DNA of 40,143 bases from assembly GCA_041663485.1 (NCBI GenBank), contig JBAYMO010000015.1, positions 1 to 40,143 of the forward strand, written 5' to 3'. Made by a program: the position numbers and the translations under genes. The notes beneath the pieces were generated by a model, which was not told the DNA's origin, searched no databases, and was given only the letters and a program-made list of their open reading frames with translations. The stretch is from 02-FULL-45-11b sp041663485 (GTDB lineage Bacteria > Patescibacteriota > Patescibacteriia > Buchananbacterales > UBA6539). Below, piece by piece: positions 1 through 8,775 of this stretch; positions within the stretch are counted from its first letter, which is position 1; every line of letters begins with the position of its first letter.

Positions 1-1
1 A

Positions 2-469
2 ATTTTGGATCAGAAAATTTACTTGCTATCAATGTTGGTGCGGCAAGATAAAATGGGCATGGCAGCCAATATCGAAAACCGTGTCCCCTTTTTAGACCAT
101 CAATTAGTTGAAGCGGCCTTTTCTCTTCCCCAAAATGAAAAAATTAGGAACAAAGAGACCAAATATATATTAAAAAAAATTGCTGAAAAATTTGTGCCTA
201 AAGATTGTATTTACCGCGATAAGGTCGGCTTCGGCCAACCAATAGGCCAATGGTTTAGAAACGACGCCGGTTTAGGTAAATTCTTAAATTTATTTAAAAA
301 CAAAAAAAGAAATTTCATAAATTATGACCAACTTAATCGTATTATTGTTGAGCATAAAAATGGCACCAAAGACCATGGTCAAACTCTTTGGATTTTGGTT
401 AATTTAGAAATATGGCATAGAATCTTTATTGACAAAGTCGATTATAAAAAAATATATAAATCTTTATGA
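2..469 (+). CDS. asnB: Asparagine synthetase (glutamine-hydrolysing), C-terminal end, 5' truncated
   Basis: This is the last 155 residues or so of a class B asparagine synthetase, which makes asparagine from aspartate with ATP and glutamine nitrogen. The reading frame is open to the left window edge, and the first in-frame start-like codon (TTG at 5) is only an internal leucine. The visible part holds the family signature MAANIENRVPFLDHQLVE, followed by the usual helical tail with a conserved KVGFGQP stretch. The N-terminal glutaminase domain and the ATP site lie outside the window. The stop overlaps the next start (ATGA at 466-469), so the two genes are translationally coupled. In glycan clusters such synthetases often amidate sugar acids or peptide-like decorations instead of serving bulk asparagine supply; that role is inferred here from the neighbours only. 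Confidence 0.9.
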   Translation: MLDQKIYLLSMLVRQDKMGMAANIENRVPFLDHQLVEAAFSLPQNEKIRNKETKYILKKIAEKFVPKDCIYRDKVGFGQPIGQWFRNDAGLGKFLNLFKNKKRNFINYDQLNRIIVEHKNGTKDHGQTLWILVNLEIWHRIFIDKVDYKKIYKSL

Positions 470-1323
470 ATAAATTAGATAAGCTCTCGAACATCTTAAT
501 TTGTCCAAAATGCAAGGCCGACTTAAAAATGACGGCCGACGAATTTATTTGCATAGACTGCCAGAGCAGATTTAAACACGATCAATCAAGAATATTCCTT
601 ACCGTCGGCGATAACTACTTGCCTGAGATAAATGATAAAACAATTTTTGAGATCAAATTATTCTTAAAAAAATTTCCATACCTATACAAATTTTTATGCT
701 ATTTCTTTGGCGCCCCGCTGGTTGGCAGTAGTCCATATAAATTCATCGAGTCATTTACGGCAACTAGCACCATACTAAACATCGGATCCGGACCAAAGGT
801 AGTCAGAAAAGATGTAATTAATCTTGACATCTATCCGTTCCCCAATGTCGATTTAGTCGCCGATGCGGGCAATATACCAATAAAAAACTCAAGCGCTGAT
901 GCCATTATTTGTGAATCTCTCATTGAACACGTAAAAAATCCGCCGGCACTCATTAGCGAATTATATCGAATTTTAAAACCAAAAGGTAGAATCTATCTAG
1001 TGGCACCTTTTATTTTGTCCTTTCATTCTTCCCCAAATGACTTTTATCGATGGACTGACCAAGGCTTGACTGAATTATTTTTAAATGCTGGTTTCGTAAA
1101 TATTAAAATAACTGTCCTTTACGGGCCCACCTCTAGTTTAATTAATATCTTTAGTGAATGGTTGGCAATATTATTGTCATTTAATTCGCAAAATATTCAT
1201 AACTTTCTATACATTCTTTTTTATACAATTCTATCGCCAATAAAATTTCTTGATTTCATTTTGGCAAAATTCAATAGCTCAAAAAACTCCGCTCTTGGAT
1301 TTGGCATTACGGCGGAGAAATAG
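466..1323 (+). CDS. SAM-dependent methyltransferase with N-terminal zinc ribbon
   Basis: The protein has 285 residues. It opens with a Trm112p/YbaR-like zinc ribbon carrying two CxxC pairs (C13/C16 and C29/C32). A class I methyltransferase fold follows, with motif I ILNIGSGPK at about residues 103-111, an acidic strand end (LDIYP) and the CESLIEH-x-LYRILKPKGRIYLVAPF pattern of the Methyltransf_11 group. The C-terminal third is hydrophobic and aromatic, which may indicate membrane association. The start is fixed by the ATGA overlap with the asparagine synthetase. It converges on the glycosyltransferase block, with only 25 bases between the two stops. The likely role is methylation of a glycan or lipid-linked intermediate, but the substrate cannot be read from the sequence. 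Confidence 0.85.
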   Translation: MNKLDKLSNILICPKCKADLKMTADEFICIDCQSRFKHDQSRIFLTVGDNYLPEINDKTIFEIKLFLKKFPYLYKFLCYFFGAPLVGSSPYKFIESFTATSTILNIGSGPKVVRKDVINLDIYPFPNVDLVADAGNIPIKNSSADAIICESLIEHVKNPPALISELYRILKPKGRIYLVAPFILSFHSSPNDFYRWTDQGLTELFLNAGFVNIKITVLYGPTSSLINIFSEWLAILLSFNSQNIHNFLYILFYTILSPIKFLDFILAKFNSSKNSALGFGITAEK

Positions 1324-1334
1324 AGATTCATTAA

Positions 1335-1355
1335 ATTTTGACACTATTTCAAAAT
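1335..1355. terminator. Weak convergent hairpin
   Basis: A 7-bp inverted repeat (ATTTTGA / TCAAAAT, 7-nt loop) sits between the convergent stops at 1323 and 1349 and runs into the end of the leftward gene. It is AT-only apart from one pair and has no long T run, so it is at best a weak bidirectional terminator. Confidence 0.25.
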
Positions 1356-2491
1356 GATTCTTTAACAAAATCAATAATTTTTTTCGTCCTTTTTTCCCAA
1401 GTATACTCACCTATCTTTTGATATGATTGAGCAGCCATCTTGGTCGCTAAAGAATCATCATTTAATATTTTTTTTATTCCTGCAACCAACGACTCAACCG
1501 AGTCAGGCAAAACCAGAGTCGCACAATCATCGCTTAGAATTTCCCTGATTGATGGCAAGTCTGACGCTACTATCGGCCTACCCGCTGCCATATACTCGAA
1601 TAACTTCATCGGCGAAGTATATAATCTTGAAATATCCTTTTTTGCCGAATTAGGCAAGACCAAAACATCAGCCGCCTTAAGATAATAAGGAACTTTGTCG
1701 TGTGGCACAAATCCTAAAATTAAAATATTTTTTTGATCACCAAACTTATTTTTGAAAACCTCGATATCTTTTTTATTGCCGCCGATAAAAACGAAAAGCT
1801 CGTTATTATTAAAAGTCCTGGCGGTTTGAGCTAATAAATCTACTCCTTTCCATTCATACAAATGCCCCGCATACATAATAATTTTTTTGTCCGTCGGCAA
1901 AGTCAACATCTTTCTTATTTCAGTTTGACTACCAGAAATATTTTCAAATTCTACCAAATCAACACCATCAGGAGCCACAATTACATTCTCAGGTATAACA
2001 TTATAATCTATCAGTACATCTTTTAAGTTACGGGTAATTGCAACTATCTTCTTACAACGCTGCCAATAGCGACTAAAAAATCTTTTTGAGCTAAGCAGAT
2101 CATGCGCTTCCCAAACCACATGATCACAAAATAGCTGCAGCCAGGGCAAAAGCAATTCATCTCTGGTATAAATTACGTTTTTTTTATTTTTTAACAAAAT
2201 GCTAACGATAGATAAAGAAAAAATCATTGTTTGGATTTTAATATATATACCGGCTGGAAATTTTAGCATCCATACTGGATCGCAGCTTAAAACTTTTCGA
2301 ACTTTAAAGTTATTAAATATTTTATAATATTCAAATATATTGACGTTTTTAAAATCGGGATTCTTTCTGGCCGGTACTACTAGCTCCACCTCAACACCAG
2401 CTGAAGCAAAACTTTCACACATTTTCACAATCTGATAACCATGGGCCTTTTCTGTCGGGATGCGAATATTGGCAATATATAATATCTTCAT
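1349..2491 (-). CDS. Glycosyltransferase, GT4 (group 1) family
   Basis: A 380-residue retaining glycosyltransferase of the GT-B fold. The chosen start is the ATG at 2491 (MKILYIANIRIPTEKAHGYQ), which gives the typical N-terminal strand and lies next to the upstream stop (TAG at 2493-2495); six more residues are in frame further upstream but do not fit the family. The C-terminal donor-binding half shows KKIIMYAGHLYEWKGVDLL and SPMKLFEYMAAGRPIVASD. The first glutamate of the usual E-x7-E donor motif is replaced here, as in other members of the SP-x-KLFEYMA subgroup. It is the last gene of the leftward glycan block. It probably adds a sugar to a lipid-linked or surface glycan at the inner face of the membrane; donor and acceptor are unknown. 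Confidence 0.9.
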   Translation of the reverse strand: MKILYIANIRIPTEKAHGYQIVKMCESFASAGVEVELVVPARKNPDFKNVNIFEYYKIFNNFKVRKVLSCDPVWMLKFPAGIYIKIQTMIFSLSIVSILLKNKKNVIYTRDELLLPWLQLFCDHVVWEAHDLLSSKRFFSRYWQRCKKIVAITRNLKDVLIDYNVIPENVIVAPDGVDLVEFENISGSQTEIRKMLTLPTDKKIIMYAGHLYEWKGVDLLAQTARTFNNNELFVFIGGNKKDIEVFKNKFGDQKNILILGFVPHDKVPYYLKAADVLVLPNSAKKDISRLYTSPMKLFEYMAAGRPIVASDLPSIREILSDDCATLVLPDSVESLVAGIKKILNDDSLATKMAAQSYQKIGEYTWEKRTKKIIDFVKESF

Positions 2492-2492
2492 A

Positions 2493-3116
2493 CTATTTTT
2501 CCAAAACAAAATAATAATGATAGGGATCGTCTAAGTCCCAAAATGATTCACAAATTTTTAGACCCTCGGCTTTAATCAAATCTTTAATAAGTTTCAAAGT
2601 ATATCCTCTTTTCCCAATCTCCCAATAATGCTGGCCGTTAAATTGATGTTTCTTAAATCCTGAAATTTTAAATTTTAAAACATGCTCTCCAAAAATCGGC
2701 AATTTCATCTTAAAGCCAAATGTATACCCCCAATAAGGCAAAGAAAGAAGCACATAACGTGAACTTACTCGATTTAATTCCTTAAGTGACTTCACGAAAC
2801 GCTCAAAATTTAGATGTTCCAATACTTCAAAACACGATACAAGATCAAACTGATTATCAGCCAAACTATCTAAATCATCGACCGAAGCGATAAAATCTGG
2901 TTTTAAATCCGGATTAATATCCACTGTTTGCAAATAATAGATTTTTCTTAAAAAATCCGCTACTAAACTGTTACCTACGCCGATTTCTAAAATTTTTCCC
3001 TGAGTAATCATTTTCTTAACCAACATTATCTGAATAGCATAACTCACCCATCTTTCTTTATTTAGATAGGCTTTTTTTAGATACTCTTCGGGTTTTAAAA
3101 GGTTGGAATCAATCAT
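2493..3116 (-). CDS. Class I SAM-dependent methyltransferase
   Basis: A 207-residue methyltransferase of the Methyltransf_11/23 type. Motif I is KILEIGVGNSLVADFL, motif II is TVDINPDLKPD, and the post-II region reads FDLVSCFEVLEHL, matching the conserved D-x-E-x-LEHL pattern. A C-terminal aromatic segment (ESFWDLDDPYHYYFVLEK) closes the domain. The start overlaps the end of the upstream gene by 8 bases, and its stop lies one base from the next start, so it sits tightly inside the block. A sugar O-methyltransferase or a modifier of a glycan precursor is the natural guess from context; nothing in the sequence fixes the substrate. Confidence 0.85.
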   Translation of the reverse strand: MIDSNLLKPEEYLKKAYLNKERWVSYAIQIMLVKKMITQGKILEIGVGNSLVADFLRKIYYLQTVDINPDLKPDFIASVDDLDSLADNQFDLVSCFEVLEHLNFERFVKSLKELNRVSSRYVLLSLPYWGYTFGFKMKLPIFGEHVLKFKISGFKKHQFNGQHYWEIGKRGYTLKLIKDLIKAEGLKICESFWDLDDPYHYYFVLEK

Positions 3117-4011
3117 GGAGATTATTTTTTAAAATTTCTAAGCCTTCAATATAAAATAATGGACGACGAGGACTGGTATAATGACGCACGATGGTTTGAT
3201 TATTATAATCCTTTTTAATAGTATAATCATTTGGCGATAAAAGTTTAAGATTTTCCAAACAATATGCATACCCGGCCTGCTCAATAAAATGTAAATTTTT
3301 TTTATTTTCTATGTCAAGTTTTAAAGAATAGTCCGTGAGCTTTCTAAGATTAAAATTATCCTTCTTATACAAGACAACGCCTGAATTGAATTTGGCCTTA
3401 TCCCCAGTTAGCCCAGAACCATCTTTAAAGAATATTTGGCAGTCCGTCATATTGCTTGCCATTAACGAATATTCAGAATGACCTGTTACTGACTCTTCAA
3501 TTTCTTTTGGCCGGTTGAACCAGACTAGATCCGAATCAATAACTAAATGGTATGTAGCGTCAGAAATAAAATAAGGATCAATTAATTTTAGTAATAAAAT
3601 GCTTCTAGGATAATTTTTTCTAAATTTAACAATTTCCGGGTATTGTGCTAAAAAACTACTTTTTTTCAGGTCAATATTACTTACAATAATAGCCGAGGGG
3701 AAAAAAATATTCAAAAGATTACAATTATTTTGGCTTAACGTACCATCATTATGAATATAAAGCTGACCGATTACCTTTGAAACGCTATAGAAACTAGCTA
3801 ACGACCAAATGGTCGCTATCAAATCCCGCTGGCAGGTCAAGATATGAATTGAATAATCACTTTTATTAATTGGTTTTTCTAATATTTTATTTAATTTAAT
3901 TATCCCAGGGGCTAAAAAATACTTATTCTTAAGATATTTTATAACCGCATGATATTCAAAAATTGATTTTCTAATATAAAACAATTCCAATTTTATTTTT
4001 TTGCAATTCAT
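3109..4011 (-). CDS. Putative GT-A fold glycosyltransferase (DxD protein)
   Basis: A 300-residue protein not recognised with certainty. The central region reads SIHILTCQRDLIATIWSLAS, then YHLVIDSDLVWFNRP, then KFNSGVVLYKK. A strand leading into a D-S-D motif, followed downstream by an asparagine-rich FNSGV motif, is how GT8-like and related GT-A transferases bind the metal and nucleotide sugar. The last third carries conserved-looking His residues (HFIEQAGYAY, IVRHYTSPRR). There is no signal peptide or clear membrane span. It lies between a GT4 gene and a methyltransferase and overlaps the latter by 8 bases. A glycosyltransferase is the best call; a related sugar-phosphate or nucleotidyl transferase is the alternative. 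Confidence 0.6.
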   Translation of the reverse strand: MNCKKIKLELFYIRKSIFEYHAVIKYLKNKYFLAPGIIKLNKILEKPINKSDYSIHILTCQRDLIATIWSLASFYSVSKVIGQLYIHNDGTLSQNNCNLLNIFFPSAIIVSNIDLKKSSFLAQYPEIVKFRKNYPRSILLLKLIDPYFISDATYHLVIDSDLVWFNRPKEIEESVTGHSEYSLMASNMTDCQIFFKDGSGLTGDKAKFNSGVVLYKKDNFNLRKLTDYSLKLDIENKKNLHFIEQAGYAYCLENLKLLSPNDYTIKKDYNNQTIVRHYTSPRRPLFYIEGLEILKNNLHD

Positions 4012-4012
4012 A

Positions 4013-5050
4013 CTATACGTATTGCTTAATAATTTTTTTTACCAAATTGTCTAAATTATGATTTTTCACTACTTCCTCACGAAATTGACTTCTGAATTTA
4101 TTCTTGTCAACCTCAGCCAAGGAGATTATGCCTATAATTTTTTCAGCCAATTTCTCGGGCTGATTTGGCTCGCTCATAAAAATTGCTGGAAGAATTGCAG
4201 CAAAAGCTGAGTTGGCGGTTAAAACCAGGCACTCACATGCCATAGCCTCTAAAACGGCTTTATCTATACTGCCCGTACCACTCATATTAATAAAAAGATC
4301 GGATGACTGCAAATACCTTGGAATCTGCCAATTGGGCCGGGAGCCAATAAACTTTATTTTTTCTGCTAAACCCATCTTCTCAATCATCTGCTGCAGATTG
4401 TTGAAATAAATCCCATGCCCCGCTAATCCAGCTTGTCCAATAATAGTGAGCTCGATATTATTGATACCTTTTTTGTTTAGAATATCCATGGCCTTAATCA
4501 TTGATTCATAATCCTTAGTCGGCGAAATTCGACCAACAGATAAAATTTGAAAAGTTTTGTTCTCTTTTCGGGCAACGGGTTTAAAAAGATCCACATCAAT
4601 TCCATGACCAGTAACAATTAATTTTTTTGAAGGCAGACGAAAACTTTCCTTGGAAGCAGACAAAACATTATCAGTTAATTTTTCCATCAGCCTAACGGCT
4701 AAATTAATCTGCCGGTGCATATACCAGCTGATAATCTTTTTTCGATACAGCTTAGCTAACGGCGCGGCCAAGATGGTATAAATCGGCATCTGGTGACAAA
4801 AAACTCCATCGACTTCTTTAATATTTTTTTTCACCAAACGCCAAAAATTAATCATTTTAATGATCTTGTTTTGCTCAGTTTTTAACGAAAAAACTTTAAT
4901 ATTACCAGGCAAGCCAGAAGAGTCTCCTTGTTGCCAGCTAATGACTCTTAATTCCTCAACTTGCTCACCTATTTTTTTTACCCAATTATAAATAAACCCG
5001 GCGAGATGCTCGTGGCGATCAACTTTTCGAGTAATCATTAAAAGTTTCAT
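4013..5050 (-). CDS. Glycosyltransferase, GT4 (group 1) family
   Basis: A 345-residue GT-B glycosyltransferase. The start is placed at the ATG at 5050 because it forms an ATGA overlap with the upstream stop and begins with the standard first strand (MKLLMITRKVDRHEHLAGF). The C-terminal half has ILSVGRISPTKDYESMIKAM and IKFIGSRPNWQIPRYLQSSDLF, typical of GT4. The donor motif reads GTGSIDKAVLEAMACE: the second glutamate is present, but the position of the first is glycine. This TGS-x-DK variant looks like a real subgroup and not a decayed gene, because the rest of the domain is intact. It belongs to the leftward glycan block. Confidence 0.88.
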   Translation of the reverse strand: MKLLMITRKVDRHEHLAGFIYNWVKKIGEQVEELRVISWQQGDSSGLPGNIKVFSLKTEQNKIIKMINFWRLVKKNIKEVDGVFCHQMPIYTILAAPLAKLYRKKIISWYMHRQINLAVRLMEKLTDNVLSASKESFRLPSKKLIVTGHGIDVDLFKPVARKENKTFQILSVGRISPTKDYESMIKAMDILNKKGINNIELTIIGQAGLAGHGIYFNNLQQMIEKMGLAEKIKFIGSRPNWQIPRYLQSSDLFINMSGTGSIDKAVLEAMACECLVLTANSAFAAILPAIFMSEPNQPEKLAEKIIGIISLAEVDKNKFRSQFREEVVKNHNLDNLVKKIIKQYV

Positions 5051-6159
5051 ATTTTGGTTCCAATAATTTTTCGCCAAAGTTCAATAATTTGATCCAAATT
5101 ATCGGAAAATCTTTCCCTAACCAAATTTTTGCCATTTTGACCCATAGCCTTGGCTTGGTCAGAATGATTTAGCAGAAATAAAACTTTATCGGCTAAGGCC
5201 TGATAATCACCAATGGGCACCAAAAAACCATTATAGCCATCTCTAATAATTTCCCTACCACCAGTCGTATTAGTCGAGACAACTGGTTTGCCGCAAGCGT
5301 TCGCTTCGACTAAAACCTTGCCAAAACTTTCCGAAGTCGAACTTAAAACTACCACATCAGCCTGGCAATAAAAAGCGACTAAGTCTTGATGGTTGGTCTG
5401 AGGATAAACAGAAATTTTTAGATCCTTGTTGCTATGATTATTTAAAGCTTTGGAAAATTCTTTGCCCCCCAAAACTTTCACCAATTTAACATCAGGCATT
5501 TGCCGCTTAATCAAATCAAAAGCCTTAAGTAAGGTGTCATAGCCCTTTACCTTATCGTCACGACCCACATGCAAAACAGTTTTAAAATCAGAAGTCGGCA
5601 CCAGATCGAGTCGGTCATATTTTTTCAAATCAACCGGCGTAGCAATGACGTTAACTTTGTCTGGACTGACGCCAGCTTTAATTAATGTATTTTTTTGGCC
5701 ATTACTCATAACCCGAATAGCATCGGCTTGGACCACTACCAGTTTAGAAATAAGCCAAAGCATCCAGTTCAATTTGTTCTCTTTAAGCCAATTAATATTT
5801 TGCCAAAAATCCCCATGGAAATGCACCAAAAATTTCGCCCCAAATTTTTTCTTTAGCCAGGCGCCAGCTAAACCGGTAAAAAACGGCTCTTGAGTTACAA
5901 TTAGATCATAAGTCGTTTTTTCAAAAAGTTTTTTACCAATTTTTTTGGCGTCAAAATAATATTTAATTTTGTTTGAAGAATTTGTCGGATAAGACCAAAC
6001 ATTATCAGAAATCTGATATGGCGAAAAACCCTTGGGACTTAAAACAATAATATCAAGCCTTTGAACTTTCTGGCCATAGGCGCGATGACGCTCGATGACA
6101 TCACCCAGCTGTCCCCTGCCCAAAAGACCTTTATCGATAGATATCATTAACACTTTCAT
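5047..6159 (-). CDS. Glycosyltransferase, GT4 (group 1) family
   Basis: A 370-residue GT-B enzyme with a complete donor motif (SSTSESFGKVLVEANACGKPVV, E-x7-E conserved). The N-terminal half includes FLVHFHGDFWQNINWL, an acceptor-side motif common in group 1 transferases. The middle carries KTVLHVGRDDKVKGYDTLLKAF, the start of the donor domain. The ATG start at 6159 lies two bases from the stop of the upstream radical SAM gene, and its own stop overlaps the next start. Intact and full length, it is probably one sequential sugar-addition step in the surface glycan pathway. Linkage and sugar cannot be assigned. Confidence 0.92.
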   Translation of the reverse strand: MKVLMISIDKGLLGRGQLGDVIERHRAYGQKVQRLDIIVLSPKGFSPYQISDNVWSYPTNSSNKIKYYFDAKKIGKKLFEKTTYDLIVTQEPFFTGLAGAWLKKKFGAKFLVHFHGDFWQNINWLKENKLNWMLWLISKLVVVQADAIRVMSNGQKNTLIKAGVSPDKVNVIATPVDLKKYDRLDLVPTSDFKTVLHVGRDDKVKGYDTLLKAFDLIKRQMPDVKLVKVLGGKEFSKALNNHSNKDLKISVYPQTNHQDLVAFYCQADVVVLSSTSESFGKVLVEANACGKPVVSTNTTGGREIIRDGYNGFLVPIGDYQALADKVLFLLNHSDQAKAMGQNGKNLVRERFSDNLDQIIELWRKIIGTKI

Positions 6160-6161
6160 AA

Positions 6162-7607
6162 TTACTTGGTTACAAATTTCTTGGCCAATTTGAATTCAAT
6201 CGGCCAATAAAAAAACTTTAATTTCCAGCGCAGACGGCAAATTAAAACAAAGCCCAGTTTTAATATTCTTTGCGCTTTAATGCTTGAACCCATGGCACTT
6301 TTGAAATTCATAGCGCCAAAACGCACATAAGCCTCCATTGATTCGACAAAATCCTTATGTATAACCCAGGGAAAATTTTTAACCGTGAGATAACTTAATT
6401 CATTTTTCATCAAATGCGCCCATTCTTCCAAAGATTTTGGCTCTTGCCAACCGGCGGCCAAACATTCTTCGTAAAGTTCCGAACCCGGGTAAGGCCTAAA
6501 TGCTTGCGGCCCAAGAATTTGCACTTTGGGACTGAGCTTGGCTAAAGCATCAATGACTTTTAAAGTAAGCATCATATCTTTTTTAGATTCTCCGGGTAAA
6601 CCAATCATAAAAGAATACTGGGGAATAATATCATACTTTAAACACAGCTTGGCGGAATTGATAATTTGCTCCGGCAAAATATCTTTTTTAATTTTTTTTA
6701 AAATTTCCGGACTGCCGGACTCAGCACCGAACGAAAGCAAATAGCAACCAGATTTTTTCAGCTGGCTCATAAATTCGTCATCAACCATGCCGGCGCGAAT
6801 ATAATCGGCTCGAATGGTGGTCTCCCAGGGAATAACTAAATTCTTTTCAATCATGCCTTGGATTATTTCTTTGGCACGGTTAATATCCACAAAAAAATTC
6901 TCGTCCCAAAACCGAATACTTTTACCAACAAAGTATGGCCGAGTCTTGATGATTTCAAGATCTTTTAGAACTTGCGGCGCCGTGCGCGGCCGCCAACAGT
7001 TTTTTAAAATGGCATTAATGCAAAAAGTACAGCGGTGCGGACAACCTCGGGAAGTCAAAGACGGAATCAAAGAAAGATTATTCAGAATATCTAAAGAAAC
7101 CAAATCCCAATTAAAAAGCGGCATATTGGCCGGATCGTGCAAAGCGCGCGGCGAATTGACCACTAGTTCACCCGATTTTTTATAAATGATTCCGTTAACA
7201 TTTTCTAAAGAATTTTTAGTAATTATTTCTTCCATGGTCAATTCGCCTTCGCCCACACAGACCGCGTCAATTAAATCATGCGCCGCTGTCTGCTTGGGAA
7301 AAAAAGTCGGATGCGAACCGCCCCAAATAATCTTACACTGCGGGTTGAGACTTTTAATCAATTTTGATATGGCCAACGCCCCTTCAATTTGGGTGGTCAT
7401 GACCGATATGCCAACCCAAGCGGCCTCGCTCGCTTCCCTTTTGATTAGATCAAGATAATTTTCCTGGCGAGCGCCGTCAATAATCATGACCTCTAGGCCG
7501 CGGCTGGACAAATAGCTGGCGATACTCAACAAACCTACCGAAACCGAACTTTCGTATTTTTCCTTGGAAATATTAAACGGCGGATTGATTAAAATTACTT
7601 TATTCAT
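6162..7607 (-). CDS. B12-binding-type radical SAM protein
   Basis: A 481-residue enzyme. The N-terminal 150 residues form a cobalamin-binding-like Rossmann domain (VILINPPFNISKEKYESS, VGLLSIASYLSSRG, KIIWGGSHPTFFP, CVGEGELTMEEII). Residues from about 185 form a radical SAM barrel with the cluster motif CPHRCTFC, then IRFWDENFFVD and YSFMIGLPGES. Such proteins use a 4Fe-4S cluster and S-adenosylmethionine, often with cobalamin, for methylations or rearrangements at unactivated carbons. The ATG at 7607 (MNKVILINPP) is preferred: upstream codons in frame encode a stretch unlike the family, and this start overlaps the previous gene by only 8 bases. Among glycosyltransferases, a sugar or lipid-carrier modification is likely (inferred). 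Confidence 0.9.
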   Translation of the reverse strand: MNKVILINPPFNISKEKYESSVSVGLLSIASYLSSRGLEVMIIDGARQENYLDLIKREASEAAWVGISVMTTQIEGALAISKLIKSLNPQCKIIWGGSHPTFFPKQTAAHDLIDAVCVGEGELTMEEIITKNSLENVNGIIYKKSGELVVNSPRALHDPANMPLFNWDLVSLDILNNLSLIPSLTSRGCPHRCTFCINAILKNCWRPRTAPQVLKDLEIIKTRPYFVGKSIRFWDENFFVDINRAKEIIQGMIEKNLVIPWETTIRADYIRAGMVDDEFMSQLKKSGCYLLSFGAESGSPEILKKIKKDILPEQIINSAKLCLKYDIIPQYSFMIGLPGESKKDMMLTLKVIDALAKLSPKVQILGPQAFRPYPGSELYEECLAAGWQEPKSLEEWAHLMKNELSYLTVKNFPWVIHKDFVESMEAYVRFGAMNFKSAMGSSIKAQRILKLGFVLICRLRWKLKFFYWPIEFKLAKKFVTK

Positions 7608-8766
7608 TGATGATTGTTTTAAATACTTTATTAGTCTCATCGACAACATTCTGCCAACGAAAATATTTTAATTTTTCTTTAGCTTGAGCGCTTAAATTTT
7701 TGGCCAGCCCTGGATCACTCAAAATCAACAAGCATGCTTCAAATAATTTTTTATCATCACCGTAAGGCACCAACAAACCTTGCCGACCGGCAGTAATTAA
7801 TTCGGGATTACCGCCAATCTCAGTAGCCACAATCGGCACTTCCGCCAGCATCGCCTCAAGCAAAGCATGGGATAAACCTTCATAATTTGAATTCAAAATA
7901 AATAGATCAGCTGCTCGAAAATAATTTAATATCTCTTGGCGGTCAATTCGACCTAAAAACTTCACTTGTTCTTTTACTCCTAACTCAGTGGCTAAACTAG
8001 TTAGCTTATTTAACTCTTGACCATCACCCAAAACCAATAAATTAACCTCGCCGATTTCTTGAATTAGTTTTGGCAGAATTCGAATAATGCCATCCACGCC
8101 TTTCCAAGGCGTTAAGCGGCAGGCGGTAACGATTATTTTGGCCGAAACCCCAAAATTATTTTTTATCAAATCAATTTTTTCAGTTGAAAAATTTTCCAAC
8201 TCACTGAATTCCACGGAATTATAAACCACGGAAATTTTTTCCGGCTTGACTCCGATTAATCGCGCCACCTCGGCTAAAAATTTACTGACCACAATTACCT
8301 GGCTGGCGTTAACAAGAATTTTTTGCCGGCGCGATTTAGCGCGCTCAATCTTTTTATTATAAACTTTTTTCTGAAAATCAATAATGTAATCTTTGGTCGC
8401 GCCGCTGGCCACAGCAGCTTCCCAGGCACTGTCACCAGCAAAACGAACGATGTATTTTTTCCCAAAAAATTTCCTAAGTAAATAAGCAAAATATCCCACA
8501 CTGTAAATATCGGTTACATAAACAACCTGAGCCCAAGACGAAAGCCACAACAAATTAAACCAAAAATTCAAATAACGGCAAAAAATATTGGCCTGGCGCT
8601 TAATACGATAAACGTCTTTTTCTTTAAATACTTCATCAGCATAAGTTAAAATTTTTACTTCATGACCGATAGCGATTAAAGATTTTCTCAGCTGGGCAAT
8701 CATCGTAGCCGGACCGCCAATATCGGGTGGATAGATTCCAGTGGCAATTAATATTTTAAAACTCAT
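7600..8766 (-). CDS. Glycosyltransferase, GT4 (group 1) family
   Basis: A 388-residue GT-B glycosyltransferase. The N-terminus has the classical ATGIYPPDIGGPATMIAQL glycine-rich acceptor loop, and the linker reads KIIVTACRLTPWKGVDGIIR. The donor motif NSNYEGLSHALLEAMLAE has both glutamates spaced by seven, followed by VPIVATEIGGNPELI. The protein is full length. It is part of the leftward block, 9 bases after a methyltransferase gene and overlapping the radical SAM gene. Function is addition of one sugar to a glycan precursor; the specific donor is unknown. Confidence 0.92.
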   Translation of the reverse strand: MSFKILIATGIYPPDIGGPATMIAQLRKSLIAIGHEVKILTYADEVFKEKDVYRIKRQANIFCRYLNFWFNLLWLSSWAQVVYVTDIYSVGYFAYLLRKFFGKKYIVRFAGDSAWEAAVASGATKDYIIDFQKKVYNKKIERAKSRRQKILVNASQVIVVSKFLAEVARLIGVKPEKISVVYNSVEFSELENFSTEKIDLIKNNFGVSAKIIVTACRLTPWKGVDGIIRILPKLIQEIGEVNLLVLGDGQELNKLTSLATELGVKEQVKFLGRIDRQEILNYFRAADLFILNSNYEGLSHALLEAMLAEVPIVATEIGGNPELITAGRQGLLVPYGDDKKLFEACLLILSDPGLAKNLSAQAKEKLKYFRWQNVVDETNKVFKTIINE

Positions 8767-8775
8767 TTGATTAAA

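Noticed and set aside
6814..7458. Rightward frames of 123 and 90 codons opposite the radical SAM gene
   Set aside because: They are antisense shadows of a well-supported enzyme, without a ribosome site or recognisable sequence.
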